Assembly: GCA_033439265.1 (NCBI GenBank)
Contig: JAVTVX010000011.1
Span: forward strand, 14,033,090 to 14,097,089
Direction of reading: 5' to 3'
Source: Dillenia suffruticosa
Taxonomy: Eukaryota; Streptophyta; Magnoliopsida; Dilleniales; Dilleniaceae
Length of the DNA stretch: 64,000 bases
The stretch's first letter is position 1; each line of letters opens with the position of its first letter. The notes beneath the pieces were generated by a model, which worked only from the letters and a program-made list of their open reading frames with translations, did no database searches and was not told the origin of the DNA. This document shows, piece by piece, positions 31,228-43,795 of the stretch. A program made the position numbers and the translations under genes.

Positions 31228-34200
31228 TACGTGTCTTGACCAACTGAGCATTTATTTCATATAGCAGCATAACAACTATTATACTTTATTAGAATATCTT
31301 ACTGTTATTTAATATCCCAGTTTTGCAGGCCGTATGGCTCATGATCATTTTATGTGTCTTCTAGCATTTCTGTAAATAGTATTCCCGGGAAAATTTTTCT
31401 AAATTTGATTTTAACTAATAGTGGAAAAAGGAAACCTGTACTGAGGTTGATCAAAGGGATGGGACACGTGGTTTTCTCGTGTAGTGAAGGGTGTGCAAAA
31501 TTCTGTTAATAAATGTCAGTTGTAATCATTTCACACACAGATCCCTTCCTGCTTGCATTACAACCTTAGTTTGAATGCTACCATTGTCACTTTGTCAACT
31601 GAATATGAAGTCGGCGAGAACAGTCTTTATCAATATTACATACATGATCCATGTACCCAGGAACATTTAGATGAAAATATAGAATTGATGAGAAATCATT
31701 TGAATGGAAACTTAGAGAAGCTTTGAATTTAAGGATGCATGAGTAAAGAGACTAAGGAGGTGGTGAGATACAATTCTGATATGGCATTTTAGTAAAAGGC
31801 ACCCACTGATTGAGAAGATCTAAGAAAAATTATGATGGTGTATTGAAGCAAAGACTCAATGACTTACATTCTTTGAAAGAACACGGCCTTGGACAAAGCT
31901 AGATGGAAGAACTATTTGGTGTTGAGGAAATAAGTTATGTTGCATTGTGGTTGAATTGAGCCTGGCTGAGAAGAGTATTGATCAATTAGAACCTAGAAGA
32001 CATCATTGCTTGATTAAACCCCTTTTATTTTATATGCTACCATGCCTCAACTATTTATTAGTGGCCCATGGGTGTACGGTGGGTAAGATGGAATGATAAT
32101 TCAAATTTATATATTTCTTTCGACTATTTTATTAGATGCTTAGACTTGGAAAGTTTTCTAGTATTTCTCTGCCCCAGCATTTCTCAAGTGTGGATTCCTA
32201 TTGTTCTCTGGTTTATTATGCTTAGCATGCAGATTTGTGGCAGTTGCTTTGCCATGCAGCTGATCTGTTGATTGGGAAGATGGCCTGCTTTCCTTTACCT
32301 GAGATGCACACCTGAATTTGTAGCCAATTTCTTTCTATCTGCTTACTTGGCATTACTTCAGTATGCACCTCTTTTGGGGGGTCCCATTATGAGTAACAAT
32401 CATTTTCAGGTAACCCAGTTTCTCCTCAAGGTTAGTCTTAGCTTCATTTTAATTAATTAAACATAATGCTGCAGTAGACTATTAATTTAAGATTATTTGA
32501 GGAAGGGAGATAGAAGGCCATTGAGGGGAAGAGAGATCACTCTCAGATTTTGTTGCTGGTTTGCTTTGGACCCTTCCATTTTGTGCCCCCCCCCCAAGTT
32601 TTGGGTGAACGATGTTGCACATTTGTAGAATCTTAACAGCCGCTCCTAAAATGTGAGAATCTCATTCTTGGATTTTTTCTCTTTGGATACTGAATTGCTT
32701 ATAGAAGGAAAGAAAAAATTAAAAAAAAAAAAAAGATGATGTTGCATTGCAAAATGATGTTCTTGCTACACATCTTACCCTGTTTGAGCATGGGCGGCCC
32801 CTGCAATATTAAATTTGTTGAAATAATTCATCATCATACCCTATTGTCTCACTTTCTAGAAAACATGTTCAATGTCCATCTTCTCATTGCACGCTCTTGA
32901 CTTGGGAGGGGCATCTTAATACATCAGTCAATAGCAACTACCTGGACTACTTGTCTGAAGCCAGTATAACCAGCTATTCTTGCATTATTTTCGGCCAAGT
33001 CGGTTTGTTATACAGCTTAATGCTAAATATTTCTCTTTTTTACTCTGAACTCCTACCTAAGCTATAGAAAAAAGAAAAAGGTCACTTGTGCTTAAAGCAT
33101 CCCACTAAGCATGTGAGGTATAGACAGATTCACCCTCTTTAGTTAAAAGCGTCCACCTTCAAAATTTGAACCAAAGTCCTGAAGTCACAGACAACTTTAC
33201 TATCAAACTAAAGGTCTCCCATTTTTGAAGCTATCAAACATTTGTAATGTGGAGATCTTTCAGCTCATTAATAGTAGGTTCTATGCATTCTGGACTGTAA
33301 ACCATAAGATGAACCTTATATTTTGATTTCCTTTATTCTTTTGATCACATCACAACTGTTATTCATTAGGTCTTTGTTTCTGACTACAATATTTTGTGTT
33401 CTAACCAGAAGCTAGAGTTTGAAGAGCTGTCCGAGGATTTCTCTAAGAAATATGAGTTAGCTACCTAAGTCATCGGATTCAGCCTGGGAGTTTTCCAAAT
33501 GCATCAAGGTCTGGAATAAGCAAAAGCTTGAATGTCAGTATGATGAGGAATAACCAGTGGACCTAGGTTATGAAATAAATGGGAACCCAAACAATAGCTG
33601 CCACTGCTAGTTTTATTTTGTTGTTTTTTTTTTATTTTTTTTATTTTTTCATTACTTGACAGGCGAGTTTCAAAGGGAGCGCTTGATGGGCCATCTTCTT
33701 CTCCAAAACAAGACTCACTCTATAAAGTTAGTCCCAATGTTCAATAATGTACATGAAAGTAGTCTGTTTTGAAGTATGTTATTTGATTATAATTTTTATT
33801 AAATAATTTTTATCAATTAATTTTCTGTACAAAAGATAAAAACCCAATTTAATGATTCAAAATAATCAAAAAGTTCCCTAATGTTTAGCATTTCAAATGA
33901 TTGTCCATTGTTATTATCTTTGTATCCCCAACCCTAACCCCATCTTTGATCCCATTCACAATTGCTACCTCCATGATCATCTCTCTCTCTCTCCCTCTCT
34001 CTCTCTCCTTTGTAAACCCTCCTAATTGGGAAATGATATTTTTGACTGCAAAATCTAATATGTATTAGTAATTTCATAACTATAATAATAACTAATATGA
34101 ATCAACTAAACCATTTGTTTAGATTTTAATTGGAAAAGAAAAAAGGCAAAAATTGATGATCATGGATGCAACTCTTAGGTGTCATTCTATTGCTGTGTAG

Positions 34201-34570
34201 GCTGCTATGTTGCATATTCAATGGTAAAATGTGAGTTCCATTAATGATTTAATTTTTTTTAATCAATAGTTAATATATAGAGTTTAATATAAAAATTTAT
34301 GAACAATTTAAAAAGATATTCAAAATATTAAAATTATGTATAATTTTTTTTAATTAGAAGGTTTGGTTGTGAATTTTAAGTTAAATAATATGATAATGGT
34401 TTCTCGTACAATTATGAAGTAAAATAAATTTATTTAAATAAATTAAATTGAAGTAATTAACATCAAAACATGCTGCCAATTATTCTAAAATCAAAATATG
34501 ATATGACACAATTTTACAACTTGAAGCTGTTTTCCATTACCATGAAATCTAAATTTTGTGTCCGGTTTAG
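31228..34570. other. Intergenic stretch between mTERF locus and PPR gene
   Basis: No supported gene. The first kilobase may include former mTERF 3' sequence, but I could not read any further mTERF motif. A short plus-strand open piece at about 33410-33465 (KLEFEELSEDFSKKYELAT) has no recognised match. CT-rich and T-rich simple sequence occurs near 33620 and 33980. Confidence 0.5.
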
Positions 34571-34578
34571 TATATAAA
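34571..34578 (+). promoter_or_regulatory. TATA box of the PPR gene
   Basis: TATATAAA lies 141 bp upstream of the ATG at 34719. The transcript would therefore start close to or inside the TAA microsatellite. Confidence 0.55.
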
Positions 34579-34590
34579 GATATTAGTGCT

Positions 34591-34633
<43 letters not shown>

Positions 34634-34634
34634 G

Positions 34635-34666
<32 letters not shown>

Positions 34667-34712
34667 TAATAATAATAATAATAATAATAATAGTAATGAT
34701 AATAATAATAGG
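34591..34712. repeat. (TAA)n microsatellite in the PPR gene leader
   Basis: About 40 units of TAA/ATA with a few interruptions (AAG, AAC, TAG, GAT), ending 7 bp before the ATG of the PPR gene. Read on the minus strand it gives a spurious poly-leucine frame. Confidence 0.95.
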
Positions 34713-34718
34713 AGGAAA

Positions 34719-37700
34719 ATGCTGATTATTAAAACCTTAGTACTCGGAAAATCGGATTCAGCAATCCAATTCAAACGAGGGCTTGCGAGAGCGCTTGGTT
34801 TAAATTTAGTTACTGGCTCTTTGGGGTTGAATATCAGAGCTCTTTCCCAGTTCCCGCCGTTGATTGGTTTTCTAGCCCGCGCGCGTTCTTCAGCCTTCTG
34901 TAACCAAAGCATTGGATGGTTTTCCAACAGCTTTGAGATTGTGCACGTTCAGGCAATTGCAGAGCTGGCGAGGTGTTGTATCAACAAACTCTTGGCTCTC
35001 AAAGTTAAACCTCCAAGCTTCAGTGCTTCAATAAACCATTTCAAATCTCACAGGACAATCTCAACCCAATGCATAGAATTAGAAAAAGAAGAAGAAGAAG
35101 ACGGACCCAAGAACTGTGCACTTCAATCAATTTTGCGTCACCCAAGCCCCGAAATCTCATGCTTTTTTCGAAAGGGGTTCTCAGAAATCACAACCCCAAT
35201 TGATGGGAGAGCGTTACATGCTCTCTGCATTACTGCTCCAATCAAGCTCAGCACATTCCACATGAATACATTAATAAACATGTACAATAAGTTTGACAAT
35301 ATAGCATATGCTTGTTATTTGTTTGATACATTGCCTCACAGAAATGAGTCTTCCTGGAATACGATGATCTCGGGTTTTGTTCGTGCAGGCTTTTTTTCCG
35401 AAGCGATCGATTTGTTTCGTGCAATGATCCAGCATGGCTTTCATCCAAATGGGTTTGTAGTTGCTAGTCTCATAACTGCGTGTAAAAGGGCAGGGAAATT
35501 CTTTGAACGGGGACTTCAGGTACATGGTTTTGTATTGAAATTGGGTTTGCTGTATGATGTGTTTGTGAGTACCGCAGTTTTGCATTTTTATGGTGCATAT
35601 GGATACTCTTCGGATGCCCAGAGGTTCTTTGAGGAGATGCCCTATCGAAATGTGGTGTCATGGACGTCCTTGATGGTTGCTTACTCAGAAATTGGGAACC
35701 CTAGTGAAGTTTTGAAAATATATAAGAGAATGAGGTCTGAAGGTGTTGAGTGTAACCAAAACACTTATTCCACTGTGATATCCTCTTGTGGGTTATTGGA
35801 AGATGAGAATTTGGGACATCAAGTTCTAGGACATGTTATCAAGTTCAGGTTGGAGATTAATGTATCTGTGGCTAACTCCCTCATATCCATGTTTGATAAT
35901 TTTAATAGCATGGAAGAGGCTGTTTATATCTTTCATAACATGAATGATTATGATGTAATTTCATGGAACTCTATTATTTCTGCATATGCCCATAATGGGC
36001 TTTGTGAAGATTCACTTGAATGTTTTCATCAAATGCGTCATGGTCATTACGAGCCAGATTCAACTACACTTTCCAGCCTGCTAATGGCTTGCAGTTCTAC
36101 AGATAATTTTGAATGGGGCAAAGGGATTCATGGCCTGGTAGTTAAAGTAGGACTAGATTCAAATATTTGTGTATGCAACACACTCCTTACTATGTATTCT
36201 GAAGTTGAAGGATCTGATGCTGCAGAATCGTTTTTCCAAAATATGATCGACAGGGATTTAATTTCATGGAATTGTATGATGACCTGTTATGCTCAGGATG
36301 GGAAGAGCCTAAGTGCCTTACAGTTATTAGCTGAATTGCTTTGGACAGGAAAATCAATGAACCATGTGACTTTTGCTGGTGCAATCTCTGCATGTTCAAA
36401 GCCTGACCTTTCTGCTGAAGGAAAGATACTCCATGCACTTGTAAAAACCATAGGTCTACATGATAATTTGGTAGTTGGCAATGCTTTAATTACAATGTAT
36501 GGGAAGTATGGCATGATGATGGAAGCAGATCAAGTTTTTAAAATAATGTGTAGATCGGATGTGGTTACATGGAACGCACTTATCGGTGGTTATGCTGAGA
36601 ATGAACAACCCAATGAGGCACTAAAAGTGTTTAAATTAATGAGAGAAGGAGATGAAGATCCAAATTACATTACCTTTGTGAATGTTCTTGGTGCTTTCAC
36701 ATCTGCAAATGATCTTGTGAATCATGGAATGCCCATCCATGCTCATATAGCATTGAAAGGGTTTGAATCAAATGATTATGTGAAGAATTCTCTTATTACA
36801 ATGTATGCTGAATGTGGTGATCTGAAGTCAAGCAGCATCATCTTTGATGGTTTGGCTTATAAAAGTTCTGTCACTTGGAATGCCATGGTCGCAGCAAATG
36901 CTCGTCATGGCTGTGGGGAAGAGGCTTTGAAACTCTTTAGGGCAATGCATTGTGCTGGAGTTGGTTTAGATCAGTTCAGTTTCTCTGGAGCCCTTGCTGC
37001 TACTGCCAACTTGGCTATGCTGGAGGAAGGACAACAGCTTCACAGCTTGTTTATCAAATTTGGATTTGATTCTAATATCCATGTTATAAATGCTGCAATG
37101 GATATGTATGCTAAATGTGGTGAAATGAATGTTGTGCTAAAGATTGTTCCGGAACCAATTAAACGGTCACAATTATCGTGGAATGTGCTAATATCAGCTT
37201 TCTCTAGGCATGGATATTTCCAGAAAGCTAGGGCAACTTTTCATGAAATGCTTGAGCTGGGGTCAAAACCTAATCATGTTACCTTTGTCTCTCTTCTATC
37301 TGCCTGCAATCATGGGGGACTAGTTGATGAAGGACTTTCATACTTTGCTTCTATGACCACAGAATTTGGAGTCCCGGCAGCAATTGAGCATTGTGTATGC
37401 ATAATTGATCTTCTTGGAAGATCAGGCAGGCTTTCTGATGCTGAGACATTTGTAAAAGATATGCCAGTCTCACCAAATGACCTGGTCTGGCGGAGTTTAT
37501 TGGCTGCATGTAGAACACATGGTGATTTGGAGCTTGGGAAGAAAGCTGCAAAACATCTGCTGGACTTGGACCCATCTGATGATTCTGCTTATGTTCTCTA
37601 TTCAAATGTTTTCACGACTAGTGGGAGATGGGAGGATGCAGAGAATGTCAGGAGGCAGATGAAATCAAAAAATATAAAGAAGCAGCCTGCTTGCAGTTGG

Positions 37701-38093
37701 GTCAAATTGAAGAACAGGATCAGCTCTTTTGGGATTGGAGACCGATCACATCCCCAGGTTGAACAGATATGTGCAAAGTTAGAGGAAATTAGGAAAATGA
37801 TCAAAGAGGCAGGTTATGTCCCTGACACTAGATTTGAGTTGCATGATACTGATGAAGAGCAGAAGGAACATAATCTCTGGAACCATAGTGAGAGACTTGC
37901 CCTTGCATATGGTTTGATCAATGCACCTGAAGCTTCAACTGTTAAGATTTTCAAGAACCTTCGTGTTTGTGGCGATTGTCATTCGGTTTTCAAGTTTGTC
38001 AGTGGTATTGTTGGAAAAAAAATTGTATTGAGAGATCCATACCGGTTTCACCATTTTAGTGGTGGAAAGTGTTCTTGTGAAGATTACTGGTAA
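34719..38093 (+). CDS. DYW-class pentatricopeptide repeat protein, similar to Arabidopsis At1g16480
   Basis: 1124 residues, single exon. PLS-class PPR proteins bind organelle RNA in a sequence-specific way, and the C-terminal DYW domain is a cytidine deaminase used in C-to-U editing. About the first 150 residues are non-conserved and contain the presumed organelle targeting part. From about 170 to 920 run tandem P/L/S repeats (HMNTLINMYNKFDNIAYACY, NVVSWTSLMVAYSEIGNPSE, DVVTWNALIGGYAENEQPNE). E/E+ motifs follow (DLVWRSLLAACRTHGDLELG, ACSWVKLKNRISSFGIGDRS), then the DYW domain with the zinc/catalytic HSERLALAYGL (about 1056), CGDCHS (about 1083) and terminal CSCEDYW. The order and wording closely match At1g16480, which is about 190 residues shorter at the N-terminus. 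ATG 34719 is the only Met before residue 174 and is accepted, though it sits right behind a microsatellite. No lesions. Confidence 0.93.
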   Translation: MLIIKTLVLGKSDSAIQFKRGLARALGLNLVTGSLGLNIRALSQFPPLIGFLARARSSAFCNQSIGWFSNSFEIVHVQAIAELARCCINKLLALKVKPPSFSASINHFKSHRTISTQCIELEKEEEEDGPKNCALQSILRHPSPEISCFFRKGFSEITTPIDGRALHALCITAPIKLSTFHMNTLINMYNKFDNIAYACYLFDTLPHRNESSWNTMISGFVRAGFFSEAIDLFRAMIQHGFHPNGFVVASLITACKRAGKFFERGLQVHGFVLKLGLLYDVFVSTAVLHFYGAYGYSSDAQRFFEEMPYRNVVSWTSLMVAYSEIGNPSEVLKIYKRMRSEGVECNQNTYSTVISSCGLLEDENLGHQVLGHVIKFRLEINVSVANSLISMFDNFNSMEEAVYIFHNMNDYDVISWNSIISAYAHNGLCEDSLECFHQMRHGHYEPDSTTLSSLLMACSSTDNFEWGKGIHGLVVKVGLDSNICVCNTLLTMYSEVEGSDAAESFFQNMIDRDLISWNCMMTCYAQDGKSLSALQLLAELLWTGKSMNHVTFAGAISACSKPDLSAEGKILHALVKTIGLHDNLVVGNALITMYGKYGMMMEADQVFKIMCRSDVVTWNALIGGYAENEQPNEALKVFKLMREGDEDPNYITFVNVLGAFTSANDLVNHGMPIHAHIALKGFESNDYVKNSLITMYAECGDLKSSSIIFDGLAYKSSVTWNAMVAANARHGCGEEALKLFRAMHCAGVGLDQFSFSGALAATANLAMLEEGQQLHSLFIKFGFDSNIHVINAAMDMYAKCGEMNVVLKIVPEPIKRSQLSWNVLISAFSRHGYFQKARATFHEMLELGSKPNHVTFVSLLSACNHGGLVDEGLSYFASMTTEFGVPAAIEHCVCIIDLLGRSGRLSDAETFVKDMPVSPNDLVWRSLLAACRTHGDLELGKKAAKHLLDLDPSDDSAYVLYSNVFTTSGRWEDAENVRRQMKSKNIKKQPACSWVKLKNRISSFGIGDRSHPQVEQICAKLEEIRKMIKEAGYVPDTRFELHDTDEEQKEHNLWNHSERLALAYGLINAPEASTVKIFKNLRVCGDCHSVFKFVSGIVGKKIVLRDPYRFHHFSGGKCSCEDYW

Positions 38094-40533
38094 GGAAGTT
38101 ACTGGTGGATTTGATAGCCAATAATCCATGGCATGAGAATTTGATCAAGGTTGTGTAGATGCTTGCTGGACTGAAAAAAGGCTTATCCTCAAGGATGTCA
38201 TTAATAACAAGGTTAGCTTTGGCTCTTCTGGCTAACTTGACTGATATTATTATCTTCTCTATGTAAATTCACCCATCCTGAGAAGCTTCTTATGTACATA
38301 ATATAATGCAAGTTGAAGTCTTTAATGGCATGTTTAAATTAACATGAGGAATTTTTCAAATCCTAGTTTTTGTTGGGGTAATGTTACTTACCATCTCTTC
38401 ATCTAATAGGAATTTATTTATTTCCCTTTGTTGAGCTAAAATCTTAAGCTGTCAAAAACTGCTACAGAAGTTCTTAAAAACTTATCCTCCAGCTCTAGCT
38501 GATTCAACTAGTTATCACATTCATTCTTGCTATTTCTTTACCAGGTAACTCCCACTCATGAGGGAAGTGTAATGCTGTTGAGGTTTATAATATGTAAACA
38601 TGCTATATGGTTGGCATGCTGAATGAAGTCTTGCATGATTCTGATATTCTGTTTTCTTTCTCATGGCTAGTAACTTGGTTTGTTGCTGCAGACATGCTAC
38701 AGTGGGAGGAGAATTACAAATTATTCTCCTCCTGAAAGGCTCGAATTTTATAACTCATCTTGTTGCATCTAGAGGGAAGAATTGCTATTGTTGCTCCATC
38801 AGTGTTTTTCTCCTGGAAACATAGTGCATTTCTACAGATCAACTGGCCCGAAAGGAATGGAGTGCCTGTCCAAATATGCGAAAAGTAAAGTTCAAATTTC
38901 TTCAAAAATTGCATGGTGAGAATTTCTTGTTTTCATGACAAATAGTAACTATATTTTTCTTAAATGTCAATGAGCACAATATATTAATTTTCTTATCCTT
39001 CTCTTTCCACTACAATGGACTCTTTTTCCACATGTATAGACAATATTGCATGAACACTTGTGAAAATGAGCGTGTCTATGTTATGCCTGTGAGATACTTC
39101 TCCTTTGGAGACAACATATACCACGCTTTTTAATGCTAAATAGTAATATATCTCTATATAATTTCCCCCTTTTGCTCTGTCCGTGTCCTCGAGTCAGGTC
39201 AGTGCTTCATAAAGTACATATCATAACATGTTTCTTTTTAATCATATAAAATAACGGTTAATTATAAGCACCAATGAGGTTTATTGCCCAAAACGCACAG
39301 TTAACTACAATGAAAAGAGTGATGCATAACATGTTCTTTACCAAGATATTTAGGGTTTTGGATCTAGAGATATTTCTATTAGTTTGTTTCGATTTTTCAT
39401 AGAAATGTTTTATTGATGTAATTTCTATAACTGTTTTGGAGCTTGCCTATATATTTAGGCACTAAGGATTCTTGAATGATAAGCTCGATTATTGATTTGA
39501 ACATTGAATATTTATGTCTCTCGATCCTCCCTCCCTCATCTTTGTCTTCTCTTCTCTGTTCCCTCATCTGGTTTCTTTCCTATTATCTCTTCTCAATTGC
39601 TTGCTTCTTTAAAGATTCCTAGTAAATGTTAAAAAACTGAGTGCTATCAAAACAATCGGATGTCACCCTAAACAAGATTGAATCTAATTGTGACAAAGAT
39701 TTGAATAAGCTCTTCCTTACCCATGAAAGTGCTATGATTGTTTCCCTCCAAATGATCCCCAACCACCTCCAGAGGGATCAAAAGCATGTTTTGAAGAGGG
39801 CTGACAATTAACAATTATAGAAACAGTTGAATATTCGACTGCAAAGGGCTGACAAAAAACATTCCACATGTTCTGTACTGTGAGGGTAATGCAAGAAAAG
39901 GTGGACATTAGACATGATTAGTCTTCTAACAAATGCACCTGTTGAGTTGAATATTCCTCCTTTTGGCCAGGTTTCTTGAGTAAAATATCACTCCTATTGC
40001 GGCTTCTACCATGAAGCTACACACTGACACCTTCTTCTGTGGAGCAGCAAACGATGACAGCATCTCTGTCCTATGCAATCAACAAAAGAGTAGGAAGAAC
40101 ATTTTTATGCTCCCAAACTAATGAAAGGGATTCGGAGATTCCATCACCTAATAAACTATAAAATGCTGATGAATAATATTACAATCCCTTAACTCTTGAT
40201 AAATTAACCTTGTGAGTTCCACTAGACACAGCTGTAGTCCTCATAGCATTATCCAGCCCATAATTTTCTAATATCAGCCACTACTGATTTCATCGAAGGA
40301 ATTGGATGGAAAATGGAAAAGGTAACCAGGAACCAAGGCTTATGCTGTTTAGGGAATGAAGTGTTTTTTATGTTTCTGAAACTTATGAGAAATTGACTCA
40401 TTTTTTTTCTGTTTTTTATCCTGAATTACAATAGGATTTTTCAACATTAACATGGAAAATTTACTTTTTTTTTTCTTTTGTCTTTGTACTACTGGTCAAC
40501 ATTTTTTTCTTTCCTTTTCTTTTGCAGATTCTC

Positions 40534-40564
<31 letters not shown>

Positions 40565-42562
40565 AGGGAGGGAGGTAATTTTTGGGTCCCTCAGTCTTGT
40601 TCAAAGCAGGTACGACAGCTACAAATATCACCAAGAAAACAATAAATATATTTCTCTACATGGTATTAGAACATTATTCCTGCCAACTATTTCAGTTGCA
40701 GCGAAGTGGTAACAAACTAGTTCATGTCATATTCTTTGAAGCAATAACTAGTCTTCATGATTGCGAAGACATCCCATGTCTTATTTATTCTAGAGAAAAC
40801 TTTATTTTGCATCCTTGGTTGTTTGGTCCAGAATCACTCAAAGCCCATATTGTTTAAACAACGTCATTGTCGGGTTTCACCAGTTAACTAAGTAGATCTT
40901 TTGTTAGCTTTTACCATTAAAAGGTGTAACTTGATCCCCCTGTGGTTGGATTTGAACTTGGTTCAAAAATCTATGATAGTCCCCCCCCCGGGGGGTTGCT
41001 TTTGCCAATTTGTAAATGTAAAGGTGGCCTCTCCACCAAAGCCGTTGACAGCAAACAAAAATAAAGTAGCCATTTTACTGAGGGATGTGATCCCTACAGG
41101 GTATGCTGACCCATCCTGACCACTTTGATTCAAGTGATTTAGGCCAAAAAATATTGGGGGTTTAATGAATTTTCCCATCGTTATAAAAGATCTCACGGTT
41201 CATCACATAAATGGATCCAAGGTATTGAGGCAAATAAATAAACATATTAATGCTTTTCTGACAGAAATCAGATTTATAAATTGGCTATGTGTTTTTTAGG
41301 GGCTTTAAATGGCGATTACTAGGTCAACTCCTTTTATACTGAATAGCTTCTTAATGGGAATGTGAAGGAATGTCACAAAGTTCTAAATGATGTGTTCTCT
41401 TGTTTGGTGAATGCAACACTTCTTAGTAAAGAACGTGGTCAGATTGAAAGACGCAATGATTCTTGTATCTGTATATCCAGGTGCTTGTCAACAAAAACTG
41501 TCTTAATTTCTACATATTTAGTCAAGCAACTTGACTTCTGCATGACCATTTTTACAGCCTGTGGTGCTAATTGTCTGAAACTAACTGCTTAGGTGTGTGA
41601 ACAATAAGAGGATTGCAGTGGAAAATATGTATATTGATTGGATTGAGCAGAATAGTTTGCTGGCGGCAATTTAAAATTCTTCTTTTATATTGTATTCTAC
41701 TCGAAGAGTATAATCAAATCATGTATGAAGGATCTTCTTGTGATCAATTGCCGAGCACTCCGGGTTTGGTGGTAGTGTATGTCTGTGCACGTCGTTATGT
41801 GTATATATGAGTGTGTAGGTGTGAGTCATTGTGTCTGTATGTATACAATCACAAAGCTTTTTAATCTCTTTCTCTTCCATCTTTTAAATTCAGATTGTGA
41901 TCATCATTCCGCACTCCTTTGGACCAAGCTCTTGTCAAGTAAAATCTTCAGGTTCATGAATTCCATCAAGAGGCAGTAGGATGCGTAAGTTGGTGCCATT
42001 GATGAACACCAGTAGCAGAAATGTCCTCAGATCGTGCTAGTTACATAAAAGGCATGGAACAAGATGGCAAGATATGAGGAAATTTCCACTCAGATATCAC
42101 TTGTGCAATTTCCTTGATAGGAAACCATAACATATACAATCTGCATGATGATGAATTACGAAAATTTCGTAACATGGTTAGGTTTAGCTTTTGAAAGTCT
42201 CGAGTTCATGGTTGATTTATGTGAAGTATGGACACACTCACCTTGAAACATGAATGTGAGGATTTTCTATAATGCTTGTGGGTATCGACACGCATTGGCA
42301 TTTTTTACCTTAGATTAGATCACTATTTCCCATGGGTTGGATGCATAGGTATTACTACGCATGAACATAATACAAAATCCCTTCGATAGGGTATCATTAA
42401 AATCTTTTTTTTTTTGTTTTAAGCCCATGAACCGGGCTGGGTTTTCAAATATGAGGGAAAGCCAAAATGCTTTCGGCCAAGCTTGGTTCAGGCTGGGCCA
42501 CTTATTGTGGTCTAGTTACGTGATAAACTCTTTTAAAACTGCTTCCGTCGAGGTTTCAATTA
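38094..42562. other. Intergenic stretch, nothing firmly recognised
   Basis: The first few hundred bp are PPR 3' UTR. After that there are only short open frames, a (GA)n run at about 40535-40560, a C9/G6 run near 40981, and GT-rich DNA near 41790. No domain, RNA gene or transposon terminus was recognised. Confidence 0.5.
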
Positions 42563-42567
42563 TATTT
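42563..42567. repeat. Left target-site duplication of the deleted LTR element
   Basis: TATTT, repeated at 44029-44033 immediately outside the right LTR. Confidence 0.7.
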
Positions 42568-42896
42568 TGTCAGAATCCAACTGAGGAGAATAGTAAGAAA
42601 AATATAACAAAAAAAAAGAGTAGTAAAAAAATAGAGAGAGAAATTGGAGAGAGAAAGATAGAGAGAAAAGGATAAAGAGAGAAGACAAAGAATGGGAAAA
42701 AAGAATTCTAATATTATTCTTTTAATCATTATAATATGTTTTAAAATTATTATTTATACTATTTTTACTAATTTCTACTAAACAATCTTTTAACTATTAC
42801 TAATCATTTTATTAACTACTAACTAATCTAATAATCACAACTAACCATTCTAATTAACCATAATTAACTAGTACCCTATAATTAATTGTTTGTATA
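42568..42896 (-). repeat. 3' LTR of the deleted element
   Basis: About 329 bp. Aligns with 43731-44028 through the shared TTTTTACTAATTTCTAC and AACTACTAACTAATCTAATA type sequences and the GA-rich block. The starting TG is mutated to TA. Confidence 0.65.
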
Positions 42897-43111
42897 ATAA
42901 TTTCTTCTTTGAAAACATCCTTGTCCTTAAGGATACAAGGATGGGAAAAAAAAATTGAGATTTTGGAAATATGAATTTTGAATCAAAATTTACATTTATA
43001 TTAAGAGATTAAATGAGCGAAACAAATAATAGATATGACTTGAGTTTCAAGAAGAGTAATATGAGATAAATAGAGATAAAAATTTGAAAGAGACTTTTCT
43101 TAAACCTTTTT

Positions 43112-43447
43112 TTATAAACGATTTTGTCGAATAAAGAATGGAAGTTCAATCTTTGGTGAGTTTAGCAAGAATCCACTATCAACAGCTTCTTTCTTGAACA
43201 ATTGAAATTTTACTTCTAGCAAGGAATTTTTCTCGATAATTCTTGAAAGTTCAACATTTGGAGAGTTTTCCAAAAAAATATCATTAATAGTTTCTTTTTC
43301 AAACAATTCATATCTTGCTTCCGGTGTCAATCTTGCTTCAACAAGAGTAGGTAGGATAGAAAACTTATAAATTTTTTCATATTTTTCAGAGTTATCTTTA
43401 TACACCGTCTTTATGATAGTGATGAAGTTGTTATCCATTCTTGCCAA
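43112..43447 (-). CDS. 111-residue open frame inside the deleted LTR element, unknown function
   Basis: Starts MARMDNNFITIIKTVYKDNS and ends FFIRQNRL. No domain recognised, no signal peptide or membrane segment. The second half contains two related units of about 30 residues: LFEKETINDIFLENSPNVEL and LFKKEAVDSGFLLNSPKIEL, each followed by an Ile/Phe-rich piece. It is highly charged and AT-rich in codon use. It sits in the internal region of the LTR element on the same strand, so it could be a captured or element-specific leader frame or a chance frame in a small tandem repeat. Confidence 0.3.
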   Translation of the reverse strand: MARMDNNFITIIKTVYKDNSEKYEKIYKFSILPTLVEARLTPEARYELFEKETINDIFLENSPNVELSRIIEKNSLLEVKFQLFKKEAVDSGFLLNSPKIELPFFIRQNRL

Positions 43448-43518
43448 AAAAATTCTATTTTCAATTTAGTTCCTCCATTCTTCATTCCCACTAAAGGCGA
43501 CTTTTTTTAATTTTGATG

Positions 43519-43599
43519 GCTTCATTCTCGATTTCTTATGCCATTATTTAGGGATAGCTAAGGATTCATAGTCTCTAATATAAATTTGTCACAATCTAG

Positions 43600-43666
<67 letters not shown>

Positions 43667-43740
43667 CATACTCGATTTCTTATGCCATTATTTAGGGATA
43701 GCTAAGGATTCATAGTCTCTAATATAAATTTGTCACAATC

Positions 43741-43792
<52 letters not shown>
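43519..43792. repeat. Tandem duplication with (GA)n tracts at the 5' LTR end
   Basis: An 85-bp unit (from GCTTCATTCTCGATTTCTTA to CACAATCTAG) occurs at 43519-43600 and again at 43662-43742 with almost no change. Each is followed by a long perfect GA tract (43603-43663 and 43743-43792). The unit contains the LTR end and the primer-binding site, so the duplication probably arose by slippage or unequal exchange in the GA tract. Confidence 0.9.

Positions 43793-43795
<3 letters not shown>

Noticed and set aside
34583..34927. Minus-strand frame with a poly-leucine run
   Set aside because: It is the reverse reading of the TAA microsatellite and the first codons of the PPR gene; not a protein.
43603..43792. 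GA tracts considered as a CRISPR-like or satellite array
   Set aside because: Perfect dinucleotide microsatellites inside a tandem duplication; no repeat-spacer structure, and the genome is a plant's.
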